A stretch of DNA of 64,000 nucleotides from assembly GCF_030388665.1 (NCBI RefSeq), contig NZ_CP128846.1, positions 8,776,001 through 8,840,000 on the forward strand. The letters are read 5' to 3'. Positions 1 through 10,328 of the stretch are shown piece after piece (the first letter of the stretch is position 1; each line of letters begins with the position of its first letter). The position numbers were made by a program, and so were the translations under genes. The notes beneath the pieces were generated by a model that ran no database searches, was not told the origin of the DNA, and worked only from the letters and a program-made list of their open reading frames with translations. The stretch is from Streptomyces flavofungini (GTDB lineage: Bacteria; Actinomycetota; Actinomycetes; Streptomycetales; Streptomycetaceae).

Positions 1-360
1 TCCGTTGACCTTCTCGTCGGCCGCGTCGTGGCAGGCGGCGAGGCGGGTGTCCACGGCCGGGTCGATCCGGTCCAGGTCGCCGGGGCGGGTGCGGCAGCGC
101 CGCGAGTCGTCGTCGACGTTCGCGAGGAACACCGCGCCGCGCCCGGGCCGCCAGCTGTCCTCACCGGGCTCGTCGGAGCCGCCGGTGACGTCGACGCGGC
201 CGTCCTGGTTCACGTCGGCACGCAGGTCCGCGTGCCGGCCGGTGCCGGGCGGGCGGTCGGTGGCGGCCGCCGGGGGCCCGGCCAGGGCGGTGGCGGCGAG
301 CAGGGTGACGGTGACGGTCGTGGTGGTGCGCTGCGTCCGTGATCTCGATGCCTTGGGCAC
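1..360 (-). CDS. Secreted protein-arginine-deiminase-like protein, N-terminal part (cut by left edge)
   Basis: The minus-strand reading frame starts at a GTG at 360, seven bases after an AAGGAG ribosome site (368-373), and runs off the left edge, so only about 120 N-terminal residues are visible. It opens with basic residues followed by a hydrophobic Ala/Leu stretch ending in PPAAAT, a plausible Sec signal peptide. The mature part contains DLRADVNQDGRVDVTGG, then GAVFLANVDDD and CHDAADEKVNG. This arrangement (calcium-loop-like DVNxDGxVD followed by the AVFLANVDDD block) matches, from memory, the start of Streptomyces secreted proteins annotated as protein-arginine deiminase domain proteins; the catalytic region lies outside the window, so activity cannot be judged. 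It is divergent from the FG-GAP gene, with two tandem dyad repeats just upstream of its start. Confidence 0.7.
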   Translation of the reverse strand, partial: MPKASRSRTQRTTTTVTVTLLAATALAGPPAAATDRPPGTGRHADLRADVNQDGRVDVTGGSDEPGEDSWRPGRGAVFLANVDDDSRRCRTRPGDLDRIDPAVDTRLAACHDAADEKVNG

Positions 361-689
361 GACGGGGCTCCTTGAGGCGGCGGGTGCGAGCAGTGCGGAG
401 CATGTCCGCAGAGCAGTGCGGAGAATGTCCGCATTCCATGCTGGTCGGCGCCGCGGGGCCGTTCATCGTGCCGAGTGCGGAGCCCGCCGGTACATCGATG
501 GGGCTAGCGCGCGGGTCTCCCGTCCTCCTCCGGGTGTGGGCCCGATGCCCGTCCCTCGTCCCGGCCGGTGCGGCCGTCGGCCCGGGCCCGGGCGCGTTCG
601 TGAAAGTGCCGTGAAGATCTACACAACCGTTCCCGCACGTCATGGGTCTTGAGGGTGCAATCCATCGACTTCTCAAAGGGGGAACGGAC
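361..689. promoter_or_regulatory. Divergent intergenic region with two tandem dyads
   Basis: This 329-base gap separates two divergent genes. It holds a 21-base direct repeat at 390-410 and 413-433 (23-base period, one mismatch). Each copy contains the dyad TGCGGA-N5-TCCGCA (394-410 and 417-433). Two evenly spaced dyads 34-73 bases upstream of the deiminase-like start look like a protein-binding site. No further gene is evident. Confidence 0.5.
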
Positions 690-2147
690 GTGCGCAGCCA
701 CATCCGTCGCGCGATCGTGGTCGCCGCGGCGGCCACGACGGTCACCACACTCACCGGGGGACTGCCGGGCCTCCCCGGCGCCCAGGAGGCCCGGGCCGCC
801 GCGGGCCCCGCGCCCACCCGGTACGCCGACGACTTCAACGGCGACGGGTACCACGACCTCGCGATCGGCGCCCCGGACGGCGGCGTGCGCGTCACCGGCG
901 CCGACGGCGCCACCACCCGGGCCCTGGAGGCGGGCTACGTCACCGTGTCGTACGGCTCGAAGAACGGCGCCCAGAAGACCGGCCTGAAGGCCGTCACGCA
1001 GAACAGCCCCGGCGTGCCGGGCGACGCGAAGCCGAACCAGGCGTTCGGAAGGACGCTCGCGAACGGCGACTTCAACGCCGACGGCTACGCGGACCTCGCC
1101 GTGGGGTCCCGCTCCGAGAACCGCGACCAGGTCACGCTGCTCTGGGGCGGCCCCACCGGGCTCAAGGGCGGCAGCACGATGCCCGGCACCGAGGCCGGAC
1201 CCGGATTCGGCTCGGTCCTGAAGGCCGGCGACTTCACCGGGGACGGCAAGACCGACCTGATCGTCGGCTACTCCATGGCGATCCGCCTGCACAAGGGCCC
1301 GTTCAAGGCGGACGGCTCGCCCGCGTCGGCCAAGACCGTGGACGTCGGCGCCTCGTTCGACTACGCCGACGCCCAGAAGCGGCTGGCCGTGGGCCGGATC
1401 AACAAGGGCGCCATCGACGACCTCGTGGTCCTCGGTGAGGAGCGCAGGCGGGGCCGGGTGCTGCTCGGCGGCGCCTCCGGGCTGCGCAGGACCGCGGCCA
1501 CCGTGCGGGGCGGCAACAGCGTCACGATCGGCGACTTCGACAAGGACGGGTACGGCGACATCGCGGTCGGCGACTCGACGTACGTACGCGACTCCGAGCG
1601 CCACGCGGGCCGCGTCCAGGTCCAGTACGGCTCCTCCGGCGGTGTGGACGAGGACCGCGCCGCCAAGGTGTTCACCGAGGACAGCCCCGGCGTGCCGGGC
1701 GGCGTGGAGGCGGGCGACAGTTTCGGCATCGACGTCGCCGCGGGCGACCTGAACCGGGACGGCTACGCCGACCTGGTCGTGGGCGCTCCCGGCGAACGGC
1801 ACGCCACCTGCGAGCACTGCTACATCAGCGGGGGCGGCCTGTACGCGCTCAAGGGCTCGAAGAAGGGGCTGACCGGCACCGGTGCCGTGTTCACCGCGTA
1901 CAACGCGCCCGGACTGCCCCGTCCCGCGGGCGTCTACCGCATCCCCCGGCTGCTCAAGATCACGGATCTGAACGGGGACAAGCAGCCCGAGATCACCGTC
2001 CCGGTCCGGGCGAACGCCTCGGAGGTCTGGTCGGTCGGAACGAAGGGCGGCAAGATCGCCGGGACCGCGCCGACCCGCGTGGTGAAGCCGCCGGTGGACG
2101 CCGATGTCCCGTGGCCCGGCAACGAGTTCGGCGTACTCGCCCGCTGA
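690..2147 (+). CDS. Secreted FG-GAP repeat (integrin-alpha-like beta-propeller) protein
   Basis: An upstream ATG at 642 is in frame, but the GTG at 690 is preferred because AAAGGGGGA (675-683) sits just upstream and translation then opens with a signal peptide (RSHIRR followed by an Ala/Val-rich core). The mature protein carries at least six FG-GAP/calcium-loop repeats: DFNGDGYHDLAIG, DFNADGYADLAVG, DFTGDGKTDLIVG, DFDKDGYGDIAVG, DLNRDGYADLVVG and a degenerate DLNGDKQPEITV. Such repeats fold as blades of a beta-propeller with a DxDxDG calcium site per blade. No catalytic domain accompanies them, so a binding or structural extracellular role is inferred; no substrate can be assigned. It is convergent with the TetR gene downstream. 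Confidence 0.85.
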   Translation: MRSHIRRAIVVAAAATTVTTLTGGLPGLPGAQEARAAAGPAPTRYADDFNGDGYHDLAIGAPDGGVRVTGADGATTRALEAGYVTVSYGSKNGAQKTGLKAVTQNSPGVPGDAKPNQAFGRTLANGDFNADGYADLAVGSRSENRDQVTLLWGGPTGLKGGSTMPGTEAGPGFGSVLKAGDFTGDGKTDLIVGYSMAIRLHKGPFKADGSPASAKTVDVGASFDYADAQKRLAVGRINKGAIDDLVVLGEERRRGRVLLGGASGLRRTAATVRGGNSVTIGDFDKDGYGDIAVGDSTYVRDSERHAGRVQVQYGSSGGVDEDRAAKVFTEDSPGVPGGVEAGDSFGIDVAAGDLNRDGYADLVVGAPGERHATCEHCYISGGGLYALKGSKKGLTGTGAVFTAYNAPGLPRPAGVYRIPRLLKITDLNGDKQPEITVPVRANASEVWSVGTKGGKIAGTAPTRVVKPPVDADVPWPGNEFGVLAR

Positions 2148-2213
2148 CCGGTCCCGTACCGCTCGCATCCCTCTGATCTGCTCGGGGCCGCTCGGGTCCG
2201 GGCGTATCCCGCA

Positions 2214-2266
2214 CGAGGCCCGGGGGCCGCCTTCGACGAGCCGAACGGCAGGGCCCCTGGGCCTCG
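2214..2266. terminator. Hairpin between convergent genes
   Basis: A 15-bp stem (2214-2228 with 2252-2266, one mismatch) encloses a 23-base loop, between the stop of the FG-GAP gene and the stop of the TetR gene. No T-run, as usual for high-GC actinomycetes. It likely serves both convergent transcripts. Confidence 0.6.
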
Positions 2267-2267
2267 T

Positions 2268-2849
2268 TCAGCCCCGGCTCCGGCTCGCGCTGTCGGTGAA
2301 GTGCGGCAGGACCATGTCGACCAGGGCGTCGACATCCCTGTCGACCATCGGCTCGCCGGTCATGCCCATCCGGTGCAGCAGGACGCCGACGACGACGTCG
2401 ATGAAGAACAGGACCCGGTGCTCCGGCTCGCCGAGCGCCTCCTCGAGCGTGCGACGGTAGGGCTCCTGCAACCGCGTGGACAGGATCTCGCGAAGGGCCG
2501 GGTCGCTGACGGCGTCGCTGAACACTCCGGCGAACGCGTCTCCCACCCCCGGTTCGCCGATCTTCGCCGCGATCCAGCGGACCGTGGAGGCCATGACCTC
2601 GGCCCGGCTGTCGCCCTTGAGCGGCACCGGGCCGAACGCGTCCAGGAGGCAGTCCACGATCAGCGCGCCCTTGGACGGCCAGCGCCGGTAGACCGTCGAC
2701 TTCGCGACGCCCGCCGCGCCGGCGATGCGCTCGACGGTGGCGCGGGCGTAGCCGACCTCCTGGACCGTGCTCAACGTGGCGGCGAAGACCGCCGCGTTGA
2801 CGCCGGCGCGTGGGCGGCCAGGGGGTCTGGTGGATGTGGGCGGTGCCAT
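2268..2849 (-). CDS. TetR/AcrR-family transcriptional regulator
   Basis: 193 residues, the normal TetR length. The N-terminal helix-turn-helix is clear: ATLSTVQEVGYARATVERIAG followed by GVAKSTVYRRWPSKGALI (about residues 25-65), the recognition-helix pattern K/STVYRRWxSK typical of the family. The C-terminal ligand and dimer domain is divergent, as expected. It is transcribed divergently from the esterase gene starting at 2979, and the 129-base gap contains a perfect palindrome GTATCGATAC at 2881-2890, so it probably represses itself and the esterase in response to an unknown small molecule. The ATG at 2849 is the only start that gives a full HTH. Confidence 0.9.
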   Translation of the reverse strand: MAPPTSTRPPGRPRAGVNAAVFAATLSTVQEVGYARATVERIAGAAGVAKSTVYRRWPSKGALIVDCLLDAFGPVPLKGDSRAEVMASTVRWIAAKIGEPGVGDAFAGVFSDAVSDPALREILSTRLQEPYRRTLEEALGEPEHRVLFFIDVVVGVLLHRMGMTGEPMVDRDVDALVDMVLPHFTDSASRSRG

Positions 2850-2880
2850 ATGCGCACCCTACCTCTTTTCGCTACCTTGA

Positions 2881-2890
2881 GTATCGATAC
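2881..2890. promoter_or_regulatory. Candidate TetR operator
   Basis: A perfect 10-bp palindrome GTATCGATAC lies 32 bases from the TetR start and about 90 bases from the esterase start. Its position in a TetR/target divergent gap is the basis for the call. Confidence 0.45.
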
Positions 2891-2978
2891 CTGGAGTCGC
2901 GAAACTCTCCGGGTGTCGACCGCTGGGTGTCGACCGACTCTGGGCGGATCATGTCAACTCTGGGCGAGGAGAAGGAAC

Positions 2979-3941
2979 ATGAGTGAGATCACTGCCGCGC
3001 AGCGGCCGCAGGAGCCCGACTGGTCGACGATCACCGCCGAGGAGCTCGTCGCCTACCGCGAGGCGGAGAACCGCTTCCGGGCGTCGAGTGCCGCGCGGTC
3101 GTTCCTCGGGGAGCCGGACCCCGGTGCCACGATCCGATGGGAGCGGGTGGCGCTGCCGGGGCGTGAACTCCCGGTCCGGGTGTACCGGCCCGTCCAGGAG
3201 GAGGACGGCCCGGACTCCGGGCCGGCCGGCCTGCCGCTCGTGCTCCACGTGCACGGGGGCGGGTTCGTGGGGACGGCGGCGCAGTGCGACTGGGTCACCA
3301 GCCATGTGGCGGCCCGGCTGCCCGCCGTCGTCGTCTCGGTGGAGCACCGCCTCGTCGACCACGAACACCCCCTCGCGGCCGCCGTCGACGACGGCTGGGA
3401 CGTGCTGCGGCACGTGGTGTGCGAGGCCGGGCGCTGGGGCGTCGACCCGGCACGGACCGCTGTCTTCGGTGAGAGCTGCGGCGCGTTGATCAGCGCCCTG
3501 GTGGCGATCCGGGCCCGGCGGGCCGACGTGGACCTGCGGGCGCAGGTGCTCGTCAACCCGGCCGTCGACGTGACCGGGACGATGTTCGAGTACGACTCCA
3601 TCGCCGAGCATGCGGACACCCCGACCCTCGCCCTGCCCCAACTGCGCCTGTTCCAGCGGCTCGCCGTGCCGTCCGGGGCCGACCCCCGCGCGCTCTCGCC
3701 GCTGTACGCCGACGACCTGGGCGGGCTGCCCCCGGCGCTCGTCGTGGTGCCGACCCGCGACCCGCTGGCCGACCACGGGCGTCGCTACGCCGAACGGCTG
3801 CGGAAGGAGGGGACGCCGGTGCGGCTCGCCGAACACCCCGAAGCCCCGCACGCGTTCCTGAGCCTGCCGGGTGTGGTCCCGCAGGCCGAGGCCGCGCGGA
3901 CGCAGGTCCTCGACTTCCTCCGCGCCTCGCTCGCCGGATGA
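2979..3941 (+). CDS. Alpha/beta hydrolase of the HSL type (acetyl-esterase-like)
   Basis: 320 residues from the ATG at 2979, preceded by a purine-rich GGAGAAGGA (2968-2976). The oxyanion-hole motif HGGGF is at residues 92-96 and the nucleophile elbow is GESCG, Ser166 (family consensus GDSAG). The usual acid lies in VPTRDPLADHG and the catalytic His in EAPHAFLS near the C terminus. This set and length place it in the hormone-sensitive-lipase/acetyl-esterase family of cytoplasmic carboxylesterases; natural substrate unknown. Its partner is the divergent TetR regulator, suggesting inducible detoxification or catabolism of an ester. The Cys after the catalytic Ser is slightly unusual but not disabling. 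Confidence 0.85.
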   Translation: MSEITAAQRPQEPDWSTITAEELVAYREAENRFRASSAARSFLGEPDPGATIRWERVALPGRELPVRVYRPVQEEDGPDSGPAGLPLVLHVHGGGFVGTAAQCDWVTSHVAARLPAVVVSVEHRLVDHEHPLAAAVDDGWDVLRHVVCEAGRWGVDPARTAVFGESCGALISALVAIRARRADVDLRAQVLVNPAVDVTGTMFEYDSIAEHADTPTLALPQLRLFQRLAVPSGADPRALSPLYADDLGGLPPALVVVPTRDPLADHGRRYAERLRKEGTPVRLAEHPEAPHAFLSLPGVVPQAEAARTQVLDFLRASLAG

Positions 3942-4498
3942 GGGCGAGCCTTGATGCGTCGCGCGCCTCGACGTAGCGCATGCGCGCTGCGGCGCGGTGT
4001 CCGTCGGTCGGGCGCGCCCCTGCGAGAGGGCCGGCCGGGGAATCCGGCCGGCCATCGGGTTCGAGTGAGGAACGGCAAAAGACCTGTCGCAAAAGGCGGT
4101 TGTCGGGGTGGTGGCAGGTGCGTACAGAATGGTCCAGACCAAGATGCCTCCGTTTGGGCATGCGAGCCGACGCAAGAGCACGCAGTCGGCCCGCGGCCCT
4201 TCGCGCGGGCTTCTGGGTGTCCTTCGCGACGTGTCCGTCCGGGCGGGTGATCGAAGGTCACATCGCAACAGTGAACTGCGAAACAGATCCCAAGTCGCCC
4301 TCGGGGCCGCTGTGGTGATGGAATTTCGGCGGTCAACCTCTTGCGTCCTCCGTGACTCCTCTGCCACATTCACCCCAGCCGAGCATGGCATGCACGCGCC
4401 AGGGGAAACCCGCCTTCCGCGTGCGCGCTCCACCCGCATACCTATGCGGTCGCGTCCTTATCGCAGGACGTTTCATCCCCCACACAATGGAGACGAAC
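3942..4498. other. Intergenic stretch with one hairpin
   Basis: 557 bases between the esterase and protease genes. Short reading frames exist but lack convincing ribosome sites and family motifs. A perfect 10-bp stem with a 5-base loop (4029-4038/4044-4053) is a plausible terminator for the esterase. The remainder presumably holds the protease promoter; no clear -10/-35 pair was recognised. Confidence 0.5.
4029..4053 (+). terminator. Hairpin downstream of esterase
   Basis: Perfect 10-bp GC stem (GGCCGGCCGG with its complement) around a GGAAT loop, 88 bases after the esterase stop. Confidence 0.5.
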
Positions 4499-5236
4499 AT
4501 GCGAATATCCAGACTCGTCCCCGCGCTCGCGGCCACCGCGCTCGCCGTCCTGGGGCTCGCCCCCACGGCCGCCGCCCAGACCGCGCCGTCCGCCAACGCG
4601 CCCACCGTGAAGGCCGGCACCTCCGCGCAGCCGATCATCGGCGGCGGCTACGCCAGCAACGCGCCCTGGGCGGCCCGCCTGTTCTCCAACGGCCGGCAGA
4701 CCTGCAGCGCCACGATCATCGCCCCGACCTGGATCCTCACCGCGAAGCACTGCGTCAGCGGCGGCGGCCTTTCGTTCCGCATCGGCAGCCTCGACCAGAC
4801 CTCGGGCGGCACCACGGCCAACGGCGTCAGCGTCCACAACCACGCCGGCTCCGACCTGTCCCTGGTCAAGCTCGACCGCTCCGTGGCGGGCACCTACGCG
4901 CGCCTCGGCAACCCGGGCTCCGTGCAGGTCAACCAGACCGTGCAGGTGTACGGCTGGGGCGCCACCTCGCAGTGCGGCCAGGAGATCAACTGCCAGTCGC
5001 GGCTCCTGAAGGTCGCCAACGTCGTCGTCACCGGCGGCTGCCGCGACGCCTACCAGGGCCAGGCCATCTGCGCCCGGCGCGGCAACGGCATCACCGCGGG
5101 CGGCGACTCGGGCGGCCCGATGATGGCCAACGGCATCCAGGTCGGCGTCGCGTCCACCAGCGACCGCCAGACCACGACCGCGTACACGAACGTGACGGCG
5201 TACCGCTCCTGGATCCAGAGCGTCGCGGGCGTCTGA
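4499..5236 (+). CDS. Secreted trypsin-like serine protease (S1A)
   Basis: 245 residues from the ATG at 4499; GGAG at 4489-4492 is well spaced. A signal peptide (MRISRLVPAL, then an Ala/Leu core to TAAAQ) is followed by a short propeptide of about 19 residues and the mature start IIGGGYASN (residues 46-54). The triad is His84 in TAKHC, Asp119 in GSDLSLVKL and Ser204 in GGDSGGP. Cys in the ICARRGNGITAGGDSGG block and the overall length match Streptomyces extracellular trypsin-like proteases activated by N-terminal processing. It probably acts in extracellular protein turnover. An in-frame upstream ATG at 4352 is rejected because it would bury the signal peptide. A strong hairpin follows at 5321-5355. 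Confidence 0.92.
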   Translation: MRISRLVPALAATALAVLGLAPTAAAQTAPSANAPTVKAGTSAQPIIGGGYASNAPWAARLFSNGRQTCSATIIAPTWILTAKHCVSGGGLSFRIGSLDQTSGGTTANGVSVHNHAGSDLSLVKLDRSVAGTYARLGNPGSVQVNQTVQVYGWGATSQCGQEINCQSRLLKVANVVVTGGCRDAYQGQAICARRGNGITAGGDSGGPMMANGIQVGVASTSDRQTTTAYTNVTAYRSWIQSVAGV

Positions 5237-5297
5237 CCGCCCCGCCGCCTCCCTCACTCGAGTGAGCAGGCGACACGCTGAGCGGACACCACGCTGA

Positions 5298-7670
<2,373 letters not shown>

Positions 7671-7677
7671 AGCCGCT

Positions 7678-7707
7678 GGTGTGGGTGTGGGTGCGGGTGC
7701 GGGTGCG
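7678..7707 (+). repeat. Hexanucleotide tandem repeat, five units
   Basis: Five consecutive 6-base units (two GGTGTG, three GGTGCG) immediately after the glycosidase stop. A simple low-complexity repeat in a convergent gap. Confidence 0.7.
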
Positions 7708-7807
7708 GGGGCTGGCGCGGGCGTCGGCGGACGGGAATCCGGGGCAGGACTTTGAGTCAGGATCTCGCGCCAGAATTCGGCGTGAGGACTCCGCGCCAGG
7801 ATTCCGC

Positions 7808-8575
7808 TCAGGGCGTCCAGCGGTGCGCGTATCCCTCGCGCAACGGGCCGCCCAGCAGGTCGAGCACCTGTCTCGCCGCCGCGGCGAGGGGCGCGGGGTC
7901 GGCCCGTTCGGCGACGGTCCGATGGCCGCGCAGGAGCGCCGCGCCCAGGACCGGATCCGCTTCGAGGAGCCTGCGGGGAAGCCACTTGCCGACGCCCGTC
8001 CACGCGTGGTGGTGGGCGGTGGGCAGGTGCGCCGCCTCGCGCAGGACGTGGTCGGCGACGGACAACTGCTCGTAGCGCCCGGCCGGTTCGGTGCGGTCGG
8101 ACACGTCGCCCGGGGTGGTCAGGTCGACCAGGTCGTCGACATAGCAGGTGAGGGCGTAGCGGCCGTACTCGCGCTCCTGCGGAGTGAGTGGGGCGGGCCC
8201 TGACGCCAGTACCTGCCGGGCCAGTTCGCGGGTGCGGGCGACATGGCCGTGCGGGTCGGCCAGGGGCACGCCCCGGTCGTAGAGGAAGAGCACGGTGCCG
8301 CGGCGCCGGGCCCGGTCCCAGGCGAAGAACTCCGGCAGGTCCGCCACGGTGTTGAGGAACAGCTCGGCGACGCGGCCCTCGTGGCGGACCACCTCCCGGC
8401 CGCTGTGGCCCCGGTCCGGCAGGAGCACCGCCACGTCGAGGTCGCTGCTCGCCGTGGCCCGGCCGTGGGCGGCCGAACCGCCGAGCAGGGCGCCCAGCGC
8501 GTGCGGGTGGCGCGCCGCGACCAGCCGGGCGGCCGCCGCCCGGAACGCGCCCTGATCCTGTCCGTGCTCGGTCAT
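7808..8575 (-). CDS. Nucleotidyltransferase-fold protein
   Basis: 255 residues from the ATG at 8575; an in-frame ATG at 8617 would add 14 residues made entirely of the tandem-repeat sequence, so the inner start with AAGGGG upstream is preferred. The N-terminal GGSAAHGRATASSDLDVAVLL is the Pol-beta nucleotidyltransferase signature GS-x(5)-G-x-x-S/D-DxD, with the metal-binding Asp pair in SDLDV. The C-terminal part is helical. Aminoglycoside adenylyltransferases and MNT-type transferases share this fold, but nothing identifies a substrate. The gene lies downstream of a second nucleotidyltransferase on the same strand, joined by the 14-bp repeat array that supplies its start codon. Confidence 0.8.
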   Translation of the reverse strand: MTEHGQDQGAFRAAAARLVAARHPHALGALLGGSAAHGRATASSDLDVAVLLPDRGHSGREVVRHEGRVAELFLNTVADLPEFFAWDRARRRGTVLFLYDRGVPLADPHGHVARTRELARQVLASGPAPLTPQEREYGRYALTCYVDDLVDLTTPGDVSDRTEPAGRYEQLSVADHVLREAAHLPTAHHHAWTGVGKWLPRRLLEADPVLGAALLRGHRTVAERADPAPLAAAARQVLDLLGGPLREGYAHRWTP

Positions 8576-8701
8576 CCGTGCCCCTTCATCCGTGCCCCTT
8601 CGCCCGTGCCCCGTCATCTGTGGTCGCTCATCCCCGACCTCTCATCCGCGACCTCTCATCCGCGACCTCTCATCCGTGGTCGCTCATCCGTGGTCGCTCA
8701 T
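8562..8701. repeat. Ten-unit 14-bp tandem repeat spanning a stop and a start codon
   Basis: Ten consecutive 14-base units (boundaries 8562, 8576, 8590, 8604, 8618, 8632, 8646, 8660, 8674, 8688). On the minus strand each unit reads roughly ATGAnnGnnCACGG, so nine of ten units begin with ATG. The array overlaps the TGA stop of the upstream gene (8698-8700) and ends in the ATG of the downstream gene (8575). Because 14 is not a multiple of three, the ATGs rotate through all frames. Most upstream ones hit a TGA in the next unit. Confidence 0.9.
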
Positions 8702-9453
8702 GGGAGCAGCAGCTCCTCGGCCTCGGCGACCGCGTGCGCCGACGCGGCGGGGTCGTCCGGCCGCAGCCCCGCCACGACCGCGTCGATGCCGCGCAGGCCC
8801 GCCCGGCGCAGGAGCTGCTTCTCGTTGGTGACCCAGGCGCCGCGCTCGGCGAGGACGGCGTGCGCGGACTGCAGGGCGGCCGTGGCGATGGCGCCCGCGG
8901 TCTCGGTGGCCTGACCGCGCGGTGCGTAGGCGGACTTGGCGTGGCCGAGGGTCATGGCGGCGCGCCGGCGCCACACCGGCGGGGCGGCCTCGCGCAGGGC
9001 TCGCGGGTACGCGGGGCGGGGGAGCGTGCTGCGCAGGACCTGGTTGAGGGCGAGTTCGGCGACGACCAGGTAGCTGGGGATGCCCGCGAGGTGGAACATC
9101 AGCGGTTCCCAGCGGAACCGGCCCTGTCGGGCCTCGGCGAGCTCGTGCTCGACCGCGTCGAGGTCGCGGTAGTGGACGTCGACGCTCCGGCCGTCGACCG
9201 TGAACCACCCGCCGCCGTTGAACACACCGCCGCCCCAGCCGCCGATCTCGGAGGCCTCCCCGGGCCAGCCGACGGCCCGCAGGTCGGCCGGGTCGAAGCG
9301 GTCCCGGTAGTACACCGCCAGGTCCCAGTCGCTGTCCGGGGTGTGCGTGCCCTGGGCCCGCGAGCCGCCGAGAGCGACGGCGTGCACGCCGGGGAGTGCC
9401 GCGAGCCGGTCGGCGACGGTGTCGAGGAAGCGGTCGTCGTTCGTGTCGGTCAT
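8698..9453 (-). CDS. Nucleotidyltransferase domain protein
   Basis: 251 residues from the ATG at 9453, chosen because CGGAG lies six bases upstream and the protein then opens with MTDTNDDRFLDTVADRLAALPGV directly before the fold; longer starts read into the broken upstream gene. The motif GGSRAQGTHTPDSDWDLAVYYRD is the nucleotidyltransferase signature (GS, then DxD in DWD). FDPADLRAVGWPGE and a later DVHYRDLD (third carboxylate candidate) follow. It belongs to the DUF4037/MNT-like broad family; substrate unknown. Its stop lies in the last unit of the 14-bp repeat array, so the downstream nucleotidyltransferase is probably translationally linked or phase-affected. Confidence 0.82.
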   Translation of the reverse strand: MTDTNDDRFLDTVADRLAALPGVHAVALGGSRAQGTHTPDSDWDLAVYYRDRFDPADLRAVGWPGEASEIGGWGGGVFNGGGWFTVDGRSVDVHYRDLDAVEHELAEARQGRFRWEPLMFHLAGIPSYLVVAELALNQVLRSTLPRPAYPRALREAAPPVWRRRAAMTLGHAKSAYAPRGQATETAGAIATAALQSAHAVLAERGAWVTNEKQLLRRAGLRGIDAVVAGLRPDDPAASAHAVAEAEELLLP

Positions 9454-9476
9454 CAACGCTCCGATCGTGTGCCTGC

Positions 9477-9898
9477 TCACTGAGCCCCCACCACGCACCA
9501 GCCGCGCCGGTCCGCTTCGGCGAGGACGCGCCCCCAGTCCTCGAGGAGGCCGGTGAACTCGTCGAAGGTGCGCACCCAGCCACCCCCCTGAGGCTTCGCG
9601 GCATGGGGGGGGGAAGGCCGCACGCAGCCCACCCGGCCGAGGCCGCACCCGCTCCCACGTCCCGGCCAGGCGCCGCACGCCGTCGGGTGACCGTGCGAGC
9701 GGCACGCCGTGCGGGACGGCGGAGCCCGCGCGGCCACTGCCAGTCACCCTCGACCGCACACGCGGCGCCCGGGCCGAGGTCCCACAGGCCCGTCTCGTCG
9801 GCGTACCAGGCCTCCCGCAGCCGTGGCAGCCGTTCGCTGGGCGGCATCCCGCCGAGCCACGACCGGTCGGCGATCAGCACGTTGATGTCCAGGCCCAT
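9477..9898 (-). pseudogene. Small hypothetical gene with two apparent frameshifts
   Basis: From the ATG at 9898 one frame reads MGLDINVLIADRSWLGG through VEGDWQWP, which looks protein-like. Coding character then moves to a second frame (HGVPLARSPDGVRRLAGTWERV) near 9720-9735, and near a nine-base G run (9605-9613) to a third frame reading WVRTFDEFTGLLEDWGRVLAEADRRGWCVVGAQ and stopping at 9477. Joined, the three pieces would make about 140 residues. I do not recognise the family. Either the gene is decayed or the assembly has homopolymer errors. It sits just upstream of the nucleotidyltransferase gene on the same strand. Confidence 0.6.
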
Positions 9899-10328
9899 TG
9901 GGACGAGCTTAGTGAGGGGGCGCTCGCGCCCGGGTACCCCCTCCCACCGGGCTCACCAGCTGTGCTCGACCTCGGTGCTGTGACGTTCAGTGTGTCGGCC
10001 AGTTCTGGGACGTACCGAGCGTGCCGGCCCCGAAGCTCCCACCGGGGCACCGGGAAGGCGATAGCCCCCGGTGGTTCTCGGGACTCCGCACAGGCCCCGG
10101 TCGAAGGGGCAACGGAGAGGTGCAAGTTGGAGTCCCGGCAGAGACATCACGTCCCAGTCGCATGGCCGTGCGGGCGCGGGCCCCGCGCATCTGACCCGCC
10201 GATACCGAAAGAGAGACCAGGAACGGCTGCGTCTTGCCGAGGCGGGTCCGGAACGCTCACCGGCCGATGAGTTCCGGTGGTGCCTGGGGTCCTACAGGAT
10301 GAACGTCACTCGTCCGAAGGGACCCACC
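9899..10328. other. Intergenic stretch, nothing assigned
   Basis: 430 bases between a divergent broken gene and the reductase gene. Short open frames are present on both strands but lack a ribosome site or recognisable motif. No RNA gene was recognised. It must contain the promoter of the reductase. Confidence 0.4.

Noticed and set aside
4352..4498. N-terminal extension of the protease from an upstream ATG
   Set aside because: It would place 49 residues before a clear signal peptide; the ATG at 4499 has its own ribosome site.
8562..8701. CRISPR array
   Set aside because: Units are 14 bases, directly adjacent with no spacers, and no cas genes are present.
9899..10328. tRNA or other structured RNA in the 430-base gap
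   Set aside because: No cloverleaf, T-loop or CCA-type end could be built; only scattered short complementarities.
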